Below, in pieces: positions 1 to 7,475 of a stretch of 8,373 nucleotides of DNA. Both the position numbers and the translations under genes were made by a program. The notes below the pieces were generated by a model. The model was not told the DNA's origin, made no database searches, and saw only the letters and a list, made by a program, of their open reading frames with translations. This stretch comes from Planctomycetota bacterium (GTDB lineage Bacteria > Planctomycetota > UBA8108 > UBA1146), in NCBI GenBank assembly GCA_002691835.1, contig NZJA01000066.1:1-8373 (forward strand). The letters run 5' to 3'. Each line of letters begins with the position of its first letter. The stretch's first letter is position 1.

Positions 1-51
1 AGCAACAACTACCTCGCCCCCGCGCTGGCGGTGCTCGAGAAGAACACCTGA
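1..51 (+). CDS. 3' end of an unidentified protein gene (partial)
   Basis: In frame 1 the first 51 bases read as 16 residues, SNNYLAPALAVLEKNT, followed by TGA. This frame is more protein-like than the other two forward frames, which give arginine/proline-rich or low-complexity translations running into the repeat downstream. The residues look like a C-terminal helix, but they are too few to name a family. The gene starts outside the window and would be convergent with the exonuclease gene that ends at 226. The call rests only on frame quality and a well-placed stop. Confidence 0.4.
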   Translation, partial: SNNYLAPALAVLEKNT

Positions 52-64
52 TGGAATTTCGAGT

Positions 65-91
65 GGATTGAACGGATTGAACGGATTGAAC
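65..91. repeat. Three perfect tandem copies of a 9-nt unit
   Basis: The unit GGATTGAAC occurs three times head to tail at 65-73, 74-82 and 83-91, just after the stop codon at 51. It lies in the convergent gap 52-225, which otherwise holds no gene that I can support. It is most simply a short microsatellite in a 3' UTR or intergenic spacer. Confidence 0.85.
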
Positions 92-225
92 GTGTAACGC
101 ATCGTTTAAGCAGTTGCGTTTCGAGGCTTATTAAGACGCATTAACAAGAACGCGAGAGTCTTGTCTTGTGCATTCACATCGTCACTCTTTCTTTTCATTT
201 CGTATTCGTCTATTCGCTCACACGT

Positions 226-1750
226 TCACATCCGCTGTAGGTCTCGCACGAGCTCGTCGAAGTCATGCGATTCCCGCACCGGCAACCGCCCCGCGACCGA
301 CGCCAGCGTCTCCAGCTTCCCATCCTCCTCCTTCTTCTTCCCTTTCTCCTCCTTCGGTGCGTGCGTGCCACCTCCACCTCCGTTCGACGCGACGGCGGCT
401 TCGGCTAGCTCGATTGCGGCGGCCGGGGTGTAAAAAGCGGACGGCGTGTTTGTGTTTTTCAACGCGGTTGGAGTTTGAAAAGGGTCGAGCGTTGTGCTCG
501 GGCGGAACGCGGACGTGAACGAGGCGTCCGACCCGAAACTCCCGCCCGCGCCGTCCCACACCAGCCCTTTCTCCCCGGTCCCAACGCTGCTCGAGTAGTT
601 GAGGTCGTTAAGGTTAGGTCCGGGTGTCTCGAACCTATCGAACGTATCGAACGTTTCCCACCTGTAAACAAAACACGACGTCATACTAATTGTCCATATA
701 TACGATGACTAAAATAAACTCACCCGGCAGTCAAATTTTTGCGTTCTTCGCTGTCCGTGAGATACTCCAGGCCGCTCTGGCTGTCGCTCAGTAGGTCGAC
801 CAGGGGCGTTGGGGGCGAGTGCGGGGTTATAGGGGGCAGTGAGGTTGAATCCGAACCGGCGGCGGTGTCGTTTGGTCCGTGCGGCGTGTGTGAGCCGCCG
901 TTGACTTCTTCGTTGACTCTGTCGGCTACCGGGATCCACCTGTTAACAGTAAACAAAACACGCCGTCAGTGCAATTGCCCATACGATGATAACCAAATAA
1001 ACGCACCAGCCCGGTTGCCGGAACGTCGTAAAAGTCGACGATGGCGGCGAGGTCCACGAACCCTCTGGACGCGTCTAGTTCAATCTCCGGAAAGTTCCGC
1101 GATATCTGCCTCAAGTCCTCGGCGACGCCCTGGCCCACCGCGATGACGGTTCGATCGTTGAGGAGTTTCGACAGCGCCGGCGGGAACGGGCGCCTGTTGG
1201 AGCCCGGGACGTAGGCTTTGTCTTGGTGCGAGAAGAGACCCATCGCGTCGTAGACGTGCGCCAGGAGGCACCCGGTGTTGTCCGGGGTGGTCACCTGGAC
1301 CAGGGCGACGGGGTGCGTGATGCCCTTGACGCGTGAGGGCCTCGCCTCGACGTCCAGACCCACCAGCCTGATCCCGCCGGCGTCGTTCGGGACGTCGTCA
1401 GGCCTCGACGGATTGTTAGGGTAGAAGTTTTGATGGACGTAGGCGTCGATCTGCGTGGACGTGTACGCGACCGCGATGTCGGACGGAGCGACGTAAGGCG
1501 TCGATGACGTCGACGGCTCATCGGGCGGGACCGCCGCGGCGGCATCCGCCGCGAACGAGCGGCGGATGTCACCCACGCGGCGGTGTAGGTTGGCATCGTG
1601 CGTTCCTCCGTCGCGCGTCGACGGGGACGACGGTGCGGGGCGCTTGGTCCCGCGTATCGATGCCGTCGCCATCTCGGCGGCGGGCGCTGACGCTACGTCC
1701 GATGCCGTCATCGCGCGGAGCAAAACCCTGCCGAGAGCCGACCGTCGCAT
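226..1750 (-). CDS. RNase D/WRN-like 3'-5' exonuclease-domain protein, three exons, frame unresolved after exon 1
   Basis: Exons are 1750..1007, 939..724 and 661..226; both introns have GT-AG ends. Exon 1 carries the front half of a DEDD-type 3'-5' exonuclease domain: Exo I is LVGLDVEARPS, with acidic D133 and E135, then VALVQVTT, and Exo II is VIAVGQGVAEDLRQI with D212, followed by FVDLAAIVDFYDVPATGL. Such domains remove nucleotides from 3' ends of RNA or DNA. The Exo III motif (YxxxD) is not visible in any exon. Exon 1 ends in phase 0, but the long protein-like frame of exons 2 and 3 (starting WIPVADRV, ending DFDELVRDLQRM) needs phase 2. Strict splicing gives an arginine-rich exon 2 and a stop at 635-637. 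I chose the ATG at 1750 because the residues after it (MRRSALGRVLLRAMTASDVA) look like an organelle-targeting peptide; ATG 1831 is in frame too, but follows an AT-rich, promoter-like stretch. The domain is confident; the C-terminus is not. Confidence 0.65.
662..723 (-). mobile_element. Introner-like intron B of the exonuclease gene (62 nt)
   Basis: Read on the minus strand it starts GTGAGTTTATTTT and ends TTTTGTTTACAG. It shares TCATCGTAT, a CAATT block, TGACGTCGT and the 14-base tract CGTGTTTTGTTTAC with the intron at 940-1006, and the CAATTAG and GACGTCGT blocks with the intron at 5170-5235. Related short introns in unrelated places are the hallmark of Micromonas introner elements. The likely branch-point region is TATGACG. 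Borders are supported by consensus GT-AG and by the matching frames of the exons on either side (phase 2 in the protein-like frame). Confidence 0.65.
940..1006 (-). mobile_element. Introner-like intron A of the exonuclease gene (67 nt)
   Basis: On the minus strand it begins GTGCGTTTATTTGG and ends TGTTAACAG. Its middle carries CAATTGCACTGACGGCGT and then TTTTGTTTAC, clearly related to the introns at 662-723 and 5170-5235. CTGAC is the probable branch point. The borders fit consensus, but joining at these sites leaves the downstream open frame out of phase with exon 1, so either the protein ends early or something in the splice model is wrong. Confidence 0.6.
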
Positions 1751-1899
1751 GAAACCCCCAGCCCCCGGTCGGGACCCCACCGAGGGCGCTGGCCTGTTGT
1801 GAAATTCGCTTGAAATTTTTTCAGTTGACATCGTCAAGAGGGGTCCCGTCACCCAAACCGTCACACCCGGAACGGCGCACCGGACGCATCCCACGCGAC
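1751..1899. promoter_or_regulatory. Divergent promoter region between exonuclease and KNOX genes
   Basis: Only about 150 bp separate the chosen minus-strand ATG (1750) from the KNOX ATG (1900), and only 68 bp if the exonuclease starts at 1831. The segment includes an AT-rich patch at about 1799-1826 in an otherwise GC-rich region, which would suit a promoter or 5' UTR. No clear TATA box or known factor site was recognised. Both genes must draw their upstream control from this interval or from inside each other's first exon. Confidence 0.45.
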
Positions 1900-3428
1900 A
1901 TGGCCGAGGCGATGCTGCGCGGCGGCGACGGCGAAATCTTCCTCGGTGCGTCATTTACCCGCCCGTCACCGTCCCGTTCTTCCTCGATGCGCGCGTCCGG
2001 TCGTCCCCAACGCGGACCGGCCCATTTTGGAAATGAAATGACGCGACCCGTCACCAGTTTTGGCATGTCTCGCCATCTCAACGAGACCGCCCTCACCTCC
2101 TGACCCCGATGTCTCCCCTAACAGACGAAGACGATACCGGCGAGGACTTCGCCTTCTCCTTACCCGACATCGGCGCGCTCATCGCCGGGCCACTCCCGTC
2201 GCTCGGCCCCGACGACCTCACCTTCATCGCCAACATAGACGATCTCGACAAGCTCCACCCCGATGCGGGACCCTCGTCGTCCATCACCTCCAACGGGGGG
2301 TTCCAAACCGGCGCGATGCTTCCCTCGCCGAGGTCCTCGTTTCCCCCCGGGGTCCGGCTAGGGTCCACGCACGCGTTCGCGCCGCACGGACGCGGCGGCG
2401 CATCGGACGACCTCGACGCGCTGGCGCCGTGGTTGCCGAGGTGGTCGGTTGACGAATCCGTCGGGACACGGAACGTCCCGAACGCCGCCCCAAACTCACA
2501 AAGCGGCTCGTTCGCGTCGACGATACTCGACGACGAGCACGGCGCGATGCGCGCCGCGGTGCGCGCCAACCCTCGGTACCCGAAGCTCCTCGACGCCTAC
2601 TTCGCATGCCGCCGCGTGGGTGCAGACGCCGCCGGCAAAGCCTCGCTCCAGCGCAGACGAAGGCAGCTCTTGAAAGAAGCCGCAGACGTCAACGCGGGCG
2701 CCATGCGTCTCGCGCTGGACGGATGCGTGCGCGCGTACGGCGCCGACCTCGACGAGTTCATGGACCGCGTCACCAACGAGCTCACCGCGTACGCCGAGGA
2801 GCTCAACGCGTGTTTCGATGAGGTCGTCGACGCGTGTCGAGACGCGGAGGCTCGGGTCGCGAAACTCGCGCTTAAAACACAAAACGCGCTCAACGTCTCC
2901 GGAGTCTCCAAAAAGTCGGTCACGGCTGTCAAACACGAGCCGAAAGACGACGACGAATCCGACGACTCAGATCCCAGCGACGACGACGACGAGTCAGCCG
3001 CGTGGGTGCGCAGGCGCAAACGCAAATGCGCGAAGGAATCCAAGACGGTGGACACCCGCGAGGACGACCTGCGCAAGTCGCTGAAGCGCAAGTACGCCTC
3101 CTCCATCCTCGCGCTGAAGGATGAGTTTCTTAAAAAGACGAAGAAAGGGAAACTGCCAGCCACTTCCACGGACGCGTTGAAGGAGTGGTGGCTGGCTAAC
3201 CTCCTGTGGCCGTACCCGAGCGAGGATGCGAAGAAGGCGTTGATGCGACTCGCCACTCTGAACCAGACGCAAATCAACAATTGGTTCATAAACCAGCGCA
3301 AGCGGCACTGGCACCGGCTGTTCACGCGCGACGAGGCGCAGCCGATCAGCGAGGCGGAGGCACGGCACATGATACTGGAGAAGTACGGGAACGTCGAAGC
3401 CTTCCTGGAGGTGGCCAGGGCGGCGTAA
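1900..3428 (+). CDS. KNOX-class TALE homeobox transcription factor
   Basis: Exon 1 is 1900..1945 and exon 2 is 2125..3428, giving 449 residues; the split codon (G + AC) restores the frame exactly. Domains in order are an acidic N-terminus, KNOX1 at about 155-200 (around MRAAVRANPRYPKLLDAYFA), KNOX2 at about 205-255 (DLDEFMDRVTNELTAYAEEL), an acidic linker of Asp/Ser runs at about 288-305, an ELK segment from about 331 (LRKSLKRKYASSILALKDEF), and a three-residue-extended homeodomain with WPYP in the loop and helix 3 INNWFINQRKRHWHRLF, where W402 and N405 match the invariant W48 and N51. It should be a nuclear, DNA-binding protein. In green algae KNOX proteins pair with BELL-type partners after gamete fusion to start the diploid programme; that role here is inference. 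It diverges from the exonuclease gene and ends 45 bp from the stop of the CCX gene. Confidence 0.95.
1946..2124 (+). other. Intron of the KNOX gene (179 nt)
   Basis: The donor GTGCGT follows the 15th codon and the acceptor is CCCCTAACAG. A CTGAC branch-point candidate lies at 2099-2103, about 20 nt before the acceptor. Splicing joins L15 to D16 in the correct frame and adds a plausible start (MAEAMLRGGDGEIFL). The length and content differ from the three short introner-like introns in this window, and the even texture of its sequence could indicate a second, longer introner type. That idea cannot be tested from one copy. Confidence 0.85.
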
Positions 3429-3443
3429 AGTGACTGTATGTAA

Positions 3444-3452
3444 GCGTAAGCG
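3444..3452 (+). other. GCGTAAGCG motif after the KNOX stop
   Basis: The same nine bases follow the stop of the TMEM115-like gene at 7241-7249. Here the motif overlaps TGTAAG-like sequence, reminiscent of the UGUAA polyadenylation signal of chlorophyte algae such as Chlamydomonas. A role in 3' end formation is a guess from position. Confidence 0.25.
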
Positions 3453-3473
3453 TGAGTGTTATATAAAACTATT

Positions 3474-5969
3474 TCAGAACCAATCATCGGGGAATAAGAC
3501 CCCCACGGAGATGAGGGCGTACACCACCGAGAACACCACGTAATAGCTCAGCGACGCGATGGCCATGCCCCTGCTGAACCTCCACCTGTGCATGAGCGGC
3601 GTGGCGATCGCCTGGAACGCCAGCGACACTAAAAGCGCACCCGCGAGCACCACCAGCTCGTTCTCCAGATGAATCCCCGTGATATCCCCGTGCGTCTCAG
3701 TGGCGATGGCCAACCCTGCGGAAAGGCCCATTAATAGGTTGAACAACGGACCCGCGAAACACGCGGCGATGGCCATCGCCGGGTGCCCCTCCCGGGCGAC
3801 AGTTACGTCCGCGACGATGTCCCCGACGCTGTTCCCCCACGCCAGCACCGTCGCCCCCAACAACGTCTCGGACACACCGTGAATCTTGCCAAGCGCCGTG
3901 AGCAACGATACCAACTCGCCGGCCGTCGCGTCCATCCACGTCACGGACATCACGAACGCCACGCACGTCAGCACACCGTGCATCACGCGACTGTACTTGA
4001 CGTGCGGCCACGCGACGTACATCGCGCACGCGCCCATCACGCCGCACACGGCTCCGTAGACGGCACCCGCGGGGGTGATCAATTTGTTCGCGCCCAGGAA
4101 CCGCTCGACGAAGACGAAAAACAGGGGAGCCGTCACGGGCAGGAGCGAGGTGCACAGCCGCGACCGCCTCGCCGGGTCCGAACCCAGGTCCGGCATCGTG
4201 CAACGGATGAAGCTCACGACGGGCGCCTCCGCCGCCGCGGTGAGCATCCCGGTCACCTTACACAGTCCCCGCCGCGCGGTGAACCCGCCGTCGCTCAAAA
4301 ACGAAGCAGTCATTTCAGCGGGATGAGTCATACTACTCACCCGCGTCCGTTCGTCCACCACAGCTGTGTCGGCACCCCCCTCGGCACCCTCCTCGGCACC
4401 CTCCTCGGCACCCTGCGCACTGAAACTCCCCGATGGCGCATCTCCTCTGCTCACAGTACCTGGGTACTCACCCGGGTACTCTTCGTCGGCTACCTGGGTG
4501 GTATTTGGTACCAACATCCCGGGCGCTCCGTCTTCGATGAGCGCGGCGTAGTCGTCAATCTCGTCATCCTCGTCTAAGAGGCCCTGCGTGAGCCGCCGCT
4601 CCGTGTGGTCGTTCTCCCACAGCAGCTCGTCGCTCTCCACGCCCACGCGTGTCATGTGCCGCACCAGCGCTGACACCCGCGACGGGACTAACAGCACCGA
4701 CAGGTACACCAAATACGCGCCAACCAACGCAGCCGCCTCGGTCCGATTCACCGAACCTTTGGTCATCGCGAGCGACACCCCGCCCACCGCGCACGCGTAG
4801 AAGCACACGTCGCGTATGAACGGTCCGCGCTCCACCTCGACGCCGCCGCGCCGCGTCCACGCGTCGAAACGTTTCCAGATGCCGGGGTCTGGACGTCTAG
4901 AGCCGTCTGGAAGCAACGGAGCGTTGGCGTCGCTCTCGTCCCCATCCTCCTCGTCGAATGATGATTGAATTTCATTCGAACCTCGATCGTCTTCAATGTC
5001 CATGGGATGCCTGTGCCGCGCGTACCTACTCGGCGTGATGAGCACCACGATGGGAAACACCGCCGCGGAGATGAATATCCCGGCGCCCAAGTTAGCCCCA
5101 AGCGCCAACGAGATTCCTTCCCGCACCGCCTCTGGGTCGTCCCGGCTGAGCGCGGCGATTTGCGCAAAGCTGTGAAAGAAATACGACGTCGTCAGTCTAA
5201 TTGCACGTACATGCGAAAGAAAAAAATACACTCACCAATCTGGAGCGCCGTTGCCGAATGAGAGTAAGGTTGCGCCCGCGACGTCCTCCGGGATACGAAG
5301 CGCCGCCGCGATGTTCTCCAGCGCCGGGCAGAAGAACCGTTCCGCGACGGTGGCGAGGATGTAGAACAGCGACGCGATGACGAGCGCCTGGGAGACGGCG
5401 GACCAGACGCCGCCGTCGGTCCAGCAGTAGTGCATCGTTAGGTACGGAACGAGGTGGTGCTCGGACTGGCACGAGTGGGTCTTGCGGACGAATTCGCATC
5501 GGTCGGCGCGCGGGACGCGTCGCGGGGAGCATCGCGTGGGCCACGTCGATGCGTTGGATGTCGGCGGTGTGGGAGCGTCGGGCGCGTCCGGGGGTTCCGG
5601 AAGCGGAGGCGACGGGGATGCCTTTTCCGGGGGTGAAGGGGCGTCGGGCGGCGTCGGCGTCGGCGGACTCTCCGGCGCTTCCGGTGGCGGCATGCCCGGG
5701 GTCAACGTCGGCGGCGGCATCCGGGGGATCGGCGGTATGGGAGGAAGCGGCCGTGGGGGTACCATCGGCGGAGGCACCGTCACGTTGGGCGCCGGCGGGT
5801 CCAGGCTCCCGCCCCCATCCCGCATCCCAAACACGTCAGCGGGAAAATTATCCCTTTCTCCATCCGTTGGCCCGATCTCCACCGCCGTGTCCGCGCCCAC
5901 CCCCGCCGCGGCCATCGCGACGAGCGCCAGGGCCAGTACGCCCCACCCTCGCCTCGCGGTCGCCCACAT
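3474..5969 (-). CDS. CCX-type cation/calcium exchanger with proline-rich ectodomain
   Basis: Exons are 5969..5236 and 5169..3474, together 809 residues; the split codon TG+C gives GNGAPDC, in frame. The N-terminus is a signal peptide (hydrophobic core GVLALALVAMAAAGVGA), then about 85 residues of proline-rich sequence, then a cysteine-containing lumenal segment (CEFV, SCQSEHHLVPY, HYCW) typical of CCX/NCKX exchangers. The two signature alpha repeats are present: GNGAPD at about 239-244 and GNSVGDIVADV at about 690-700. Between the two membrane halves lies a long acidic cytoplasmic loop with Asp/Glu runs and a GAEE repeat. The family swaps Ca2+ or other cations for Na+, K+ or H+ across endomembranes or the plasma membrane; ion preference cannot be read from the sequence. 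Start chosen at the ATG that opens the signal peptide. It shares an upstream region with the TMEM115-like gene. Confidence 0.93.
4371..4415. repeat. 12-nt tandem repeat coding Gly-Ala-Glu-Glu in the CCX loop
   Basis: Units begin at 4371, 4383, 4395 and 4407, with consensus GGCACCCTCCTC on the + strand and small differences in the first and last copies. On the minus strand they encode QGAEEGAEEGAEGGAD in the central acidic loop of the exchanger. The 12-nt period keeps the frame, so copy number can change without breaking the gene. Confidence 0.8.
5170..5235 (-). mobile_element. Introner-like intron C of the CCX gene (66 nt)
   Basis: On the minus strand it opens GTGAGTGTATTTTTTT and ends TTCTTTCACAG. 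The core CAATTAGACTGACGACGTCG is a close match to the cores of the introns at 662-723 and 940-1006 in a different gene; CTGAC is the likely branch point. Removal joins GNGAPD to FAQIAALSRDDPEAV in frame, exactly through the conserved alpha-1 repeat, so the borders are secure. Confidence 0.75.
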
Positions 5970-6125
5970 GGCGCCGCGACCTGTGTCACGGCGGCGAACA
6001 GGGAGGCCTCGGTCGTGCTGTCACCCCGTAAATTTCATCATTTATTTCATCGCCGAGATTCAACTTTTTTACAGAGGAACGTTGGCCTCTCCGAGGCCAC
6101 TCGGGGCACGCACGGTCGGCGGCTC
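5970..6125. promoter_or_regulatory. Divergent promoter region between CCX and TMEM115-like genes
   Basis: The 156 bp between the two start codons contain an AT-rich core at about 6030-6075, unlike the GC-rich sequence on both sides. This is where promoters or 5' UTRs of both genes must begin. No specific factor site was recognised. The + strand frame is open upstream of the chosen ATG at 6126 but has no earlier ATG, which supports 6126 as the start. Confidence 0.45.
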
Positions 6126-7240
6126 ATGTCCGAGATCGAGCCCATCCTCAACCCGCCCGCGCCCCCCGCGGGCACCGCGGACGGCGCCACCCGCATGCAG
6201 AACTTCATCGAGCGCGTGAAGGTGCCCCAGGCGACGCGAGCCTCCATCGCGGTCCTCCTCGCCATGTTTCTCTGCGGCGCGTCGTCCACCGAGTTTGTCG
6301 CGCACGTCGCGCTGGTTCCGGGGCGGACCATCCCGTACGTGTGGAACGTGTTCACGGCATCGTGGCTGGAGGTCAACCCGCTGGGGTTCATCGTGTCGTG
6401 CGCGGCCGCCATCCTCACCGGTGCGTCCCGTGGCGAGATCCCATACCAGATTCTATCTCCCAATCTTTCAAATCCCCATCTCGATCCAAAACGTCTCACC
6501 TAAACCCCACGTCATTCACCGCAGGTCGCATCGTGGAGCCCGCGATGGGCGCGAAGGAGTACGCCCGGTTCCTTGCCGTGTGCACCGCGTGCGTCGGGTG
6601 CGCCGCCTTCGTCTCCATGCTCTTTCTCTACTACGGCCAACGCGACGAGAAGATCTTATACGAACCAATCTGCGGATTCCAAGGACTCGTCGCGTCGCTG
6701 CTCGTCGCGGTGAGGCAGCTGATGCCCGACGCGCCGGTTAACTTCCGGGGCTTACGCACGCTCAAGTGCAGGCACCTTCCCGCGATTCACCTCGCGGCGA
6801 TGACCGCGGTGGCGGCGCTTCAAGGACGGTACCTCGAGAAGTTTGGATTTACGTTTTTTGGATTGTATAGCGCTTGGGTGTACCTTCGGTATTACCAGCC
6901 CCGGCCGGACGGCGGTGGGCACGGGGACGCGAGCTCGGAGCACATGGAGTTCATCTCCTTCTTCCCGGCGTTCACGGCGCCGGTGCTCGGGCCGTTCGCG
7001 GACGGCGTGCACGCGTGTTGCGTCGGGCGGAGGGAGCGGCGGGCGTTGATACAGATGTCGGCGGCGCAGCTTCACGACGGTTTGGCGGTTGTCAACGCGG
7101 GGAATAAGCCCGGGGTCACGACGCGTGACGCCGAGGAGGCTAAGCGACGGAGGGAGAGGGGTGCGAAGGCGCTGGCGGAGAGGCTGGCGGAGAAGCAGCG
7201 ACAGAGGGAGGCGGCCGCGGCGGCGGGCGACGCCGTCTGA
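6126..7240 (+). CDS. TMEM115-like (DUF1751) rhomboid-fold membrane protein
   Basis: Exons are 6126..6420 and 6525..7240, giving 336 residues; the split codon G+GT restores Gly99. About six hydrophobic segments are visible: RASIAVLLAMFLCGA, NPLGFIVSCAAAILTG, FLAVCTACVGCAAFVSMLF, GFQGLVASLLVAV, HLAAMTAVAALQG and FTFFGLYSAWVYL. The order WNVFTASWLE, then GRIVEPAMGAKEY, then GFQG matches the TMEM115 family, a rhomboid relative of the Golgi membrane linked in animals to retrograde traffic. At the place of the rhomboid protease motif GxSG it has GFQG (149-152), so it lacks the catalytic serine and is presumably not a protease, as for the family. The C-terminus, from about 300, is a charged Arg/Glu/Ala-rich helix facing the cytosol. 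Family assignment is from remembered motif pattern. Confidence 0.85.
6421..6524 (+). other. Intron of the TMEM115-like gene (104 nt)
   Basis: The donor GTGCGT follows the codon for Thr98 plus one base, and the acceptor is TTCACCGCAG. It is rich in C and T in its second half and holds CACCTAAACC as a possible branch region. It does not share the CAATT...TGACG core of the introner-like introns, so I treat it as an ordinary spliceosomal intron. Splicing joins AAILTG to RIVEPAMG, a continuous family-like sequence. Confidence 0.85.
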
Positions 7241-7249
7241 GCGTAAGCG
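7241..7249 (+). other. GCGTAAGCG motif directly after the TMEM115-like stop
   Basis: Identical to the nine bases at 3444-3452 after the KNOX stop. It is followed by an imperfect inverted stretch, CTAGTGCTAGC, and a run of nine A at 7262-7270. It may belong to the 3' end signal of the gene. The rest of the gap 7241-7475 holds no gene that I can support apart from a possible N-terminal extension of the rhodanese gene. Confidence 0.25.
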
Positions 7250-7475
7250 CTAGTGCTAGCCAAAAAAAAATCTGAATGTTAACCCGTGTAGTCTTGGCTG
7301 TGATGTCACTCTCTCGAGGCGCGTTGGCTCCCGGGGTCGGTGTCGCGCGTTCGCGGGGTTGAGGACTCGCGCGATTTACGTCCTTCGATCCACGGCGCCC
7401 GTGGGGTTTAAGCCCCATCGTGGTTTAAGCCGGCGGTCCACCTCGCGAGGTCGGCACACGAGAAGTCCGACTCGG

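Noticed and set aside
161..518. Two overlapping + strand open frames before position 520
   Set aside because: Low-complexity Ser/Pro/Phe translations without family features, overlapping the plausible exon 3 of the minus-strand gene.
2597..3487. 296-residue open frame antisense to the KNOX gene
   Set aside because: Serine/arginine-rich shadow of the homeobox coding sequence; no recognisable domain, and the + strand protein is unambiguous.
3783..4577. 264-residue + strand open frame, His/Arg-rich
   Set aside because: Antisense shadow of the CCX exchanger, which has conserved alpha-repeat motifs across this interval.
6015..6125. Extension of the TMEM115-like protein upstream of ATG 6126
   Set aside because: The frame is open but the start at 6015 is not ATG, and the residues (MLSPRKFHHLFHRRD...) come from an AT-rich promoter-like stretch.
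5482..6219. Long glycine/serine-rich open frame on the + strand, 245 residues
   Set aside because: It is the exact antisense of the proline-rich N-terminus of the CCX gene; CCC/GGG-rich codons on one strand open a glycine-rich frame on the other. It has no independent start context or homology.
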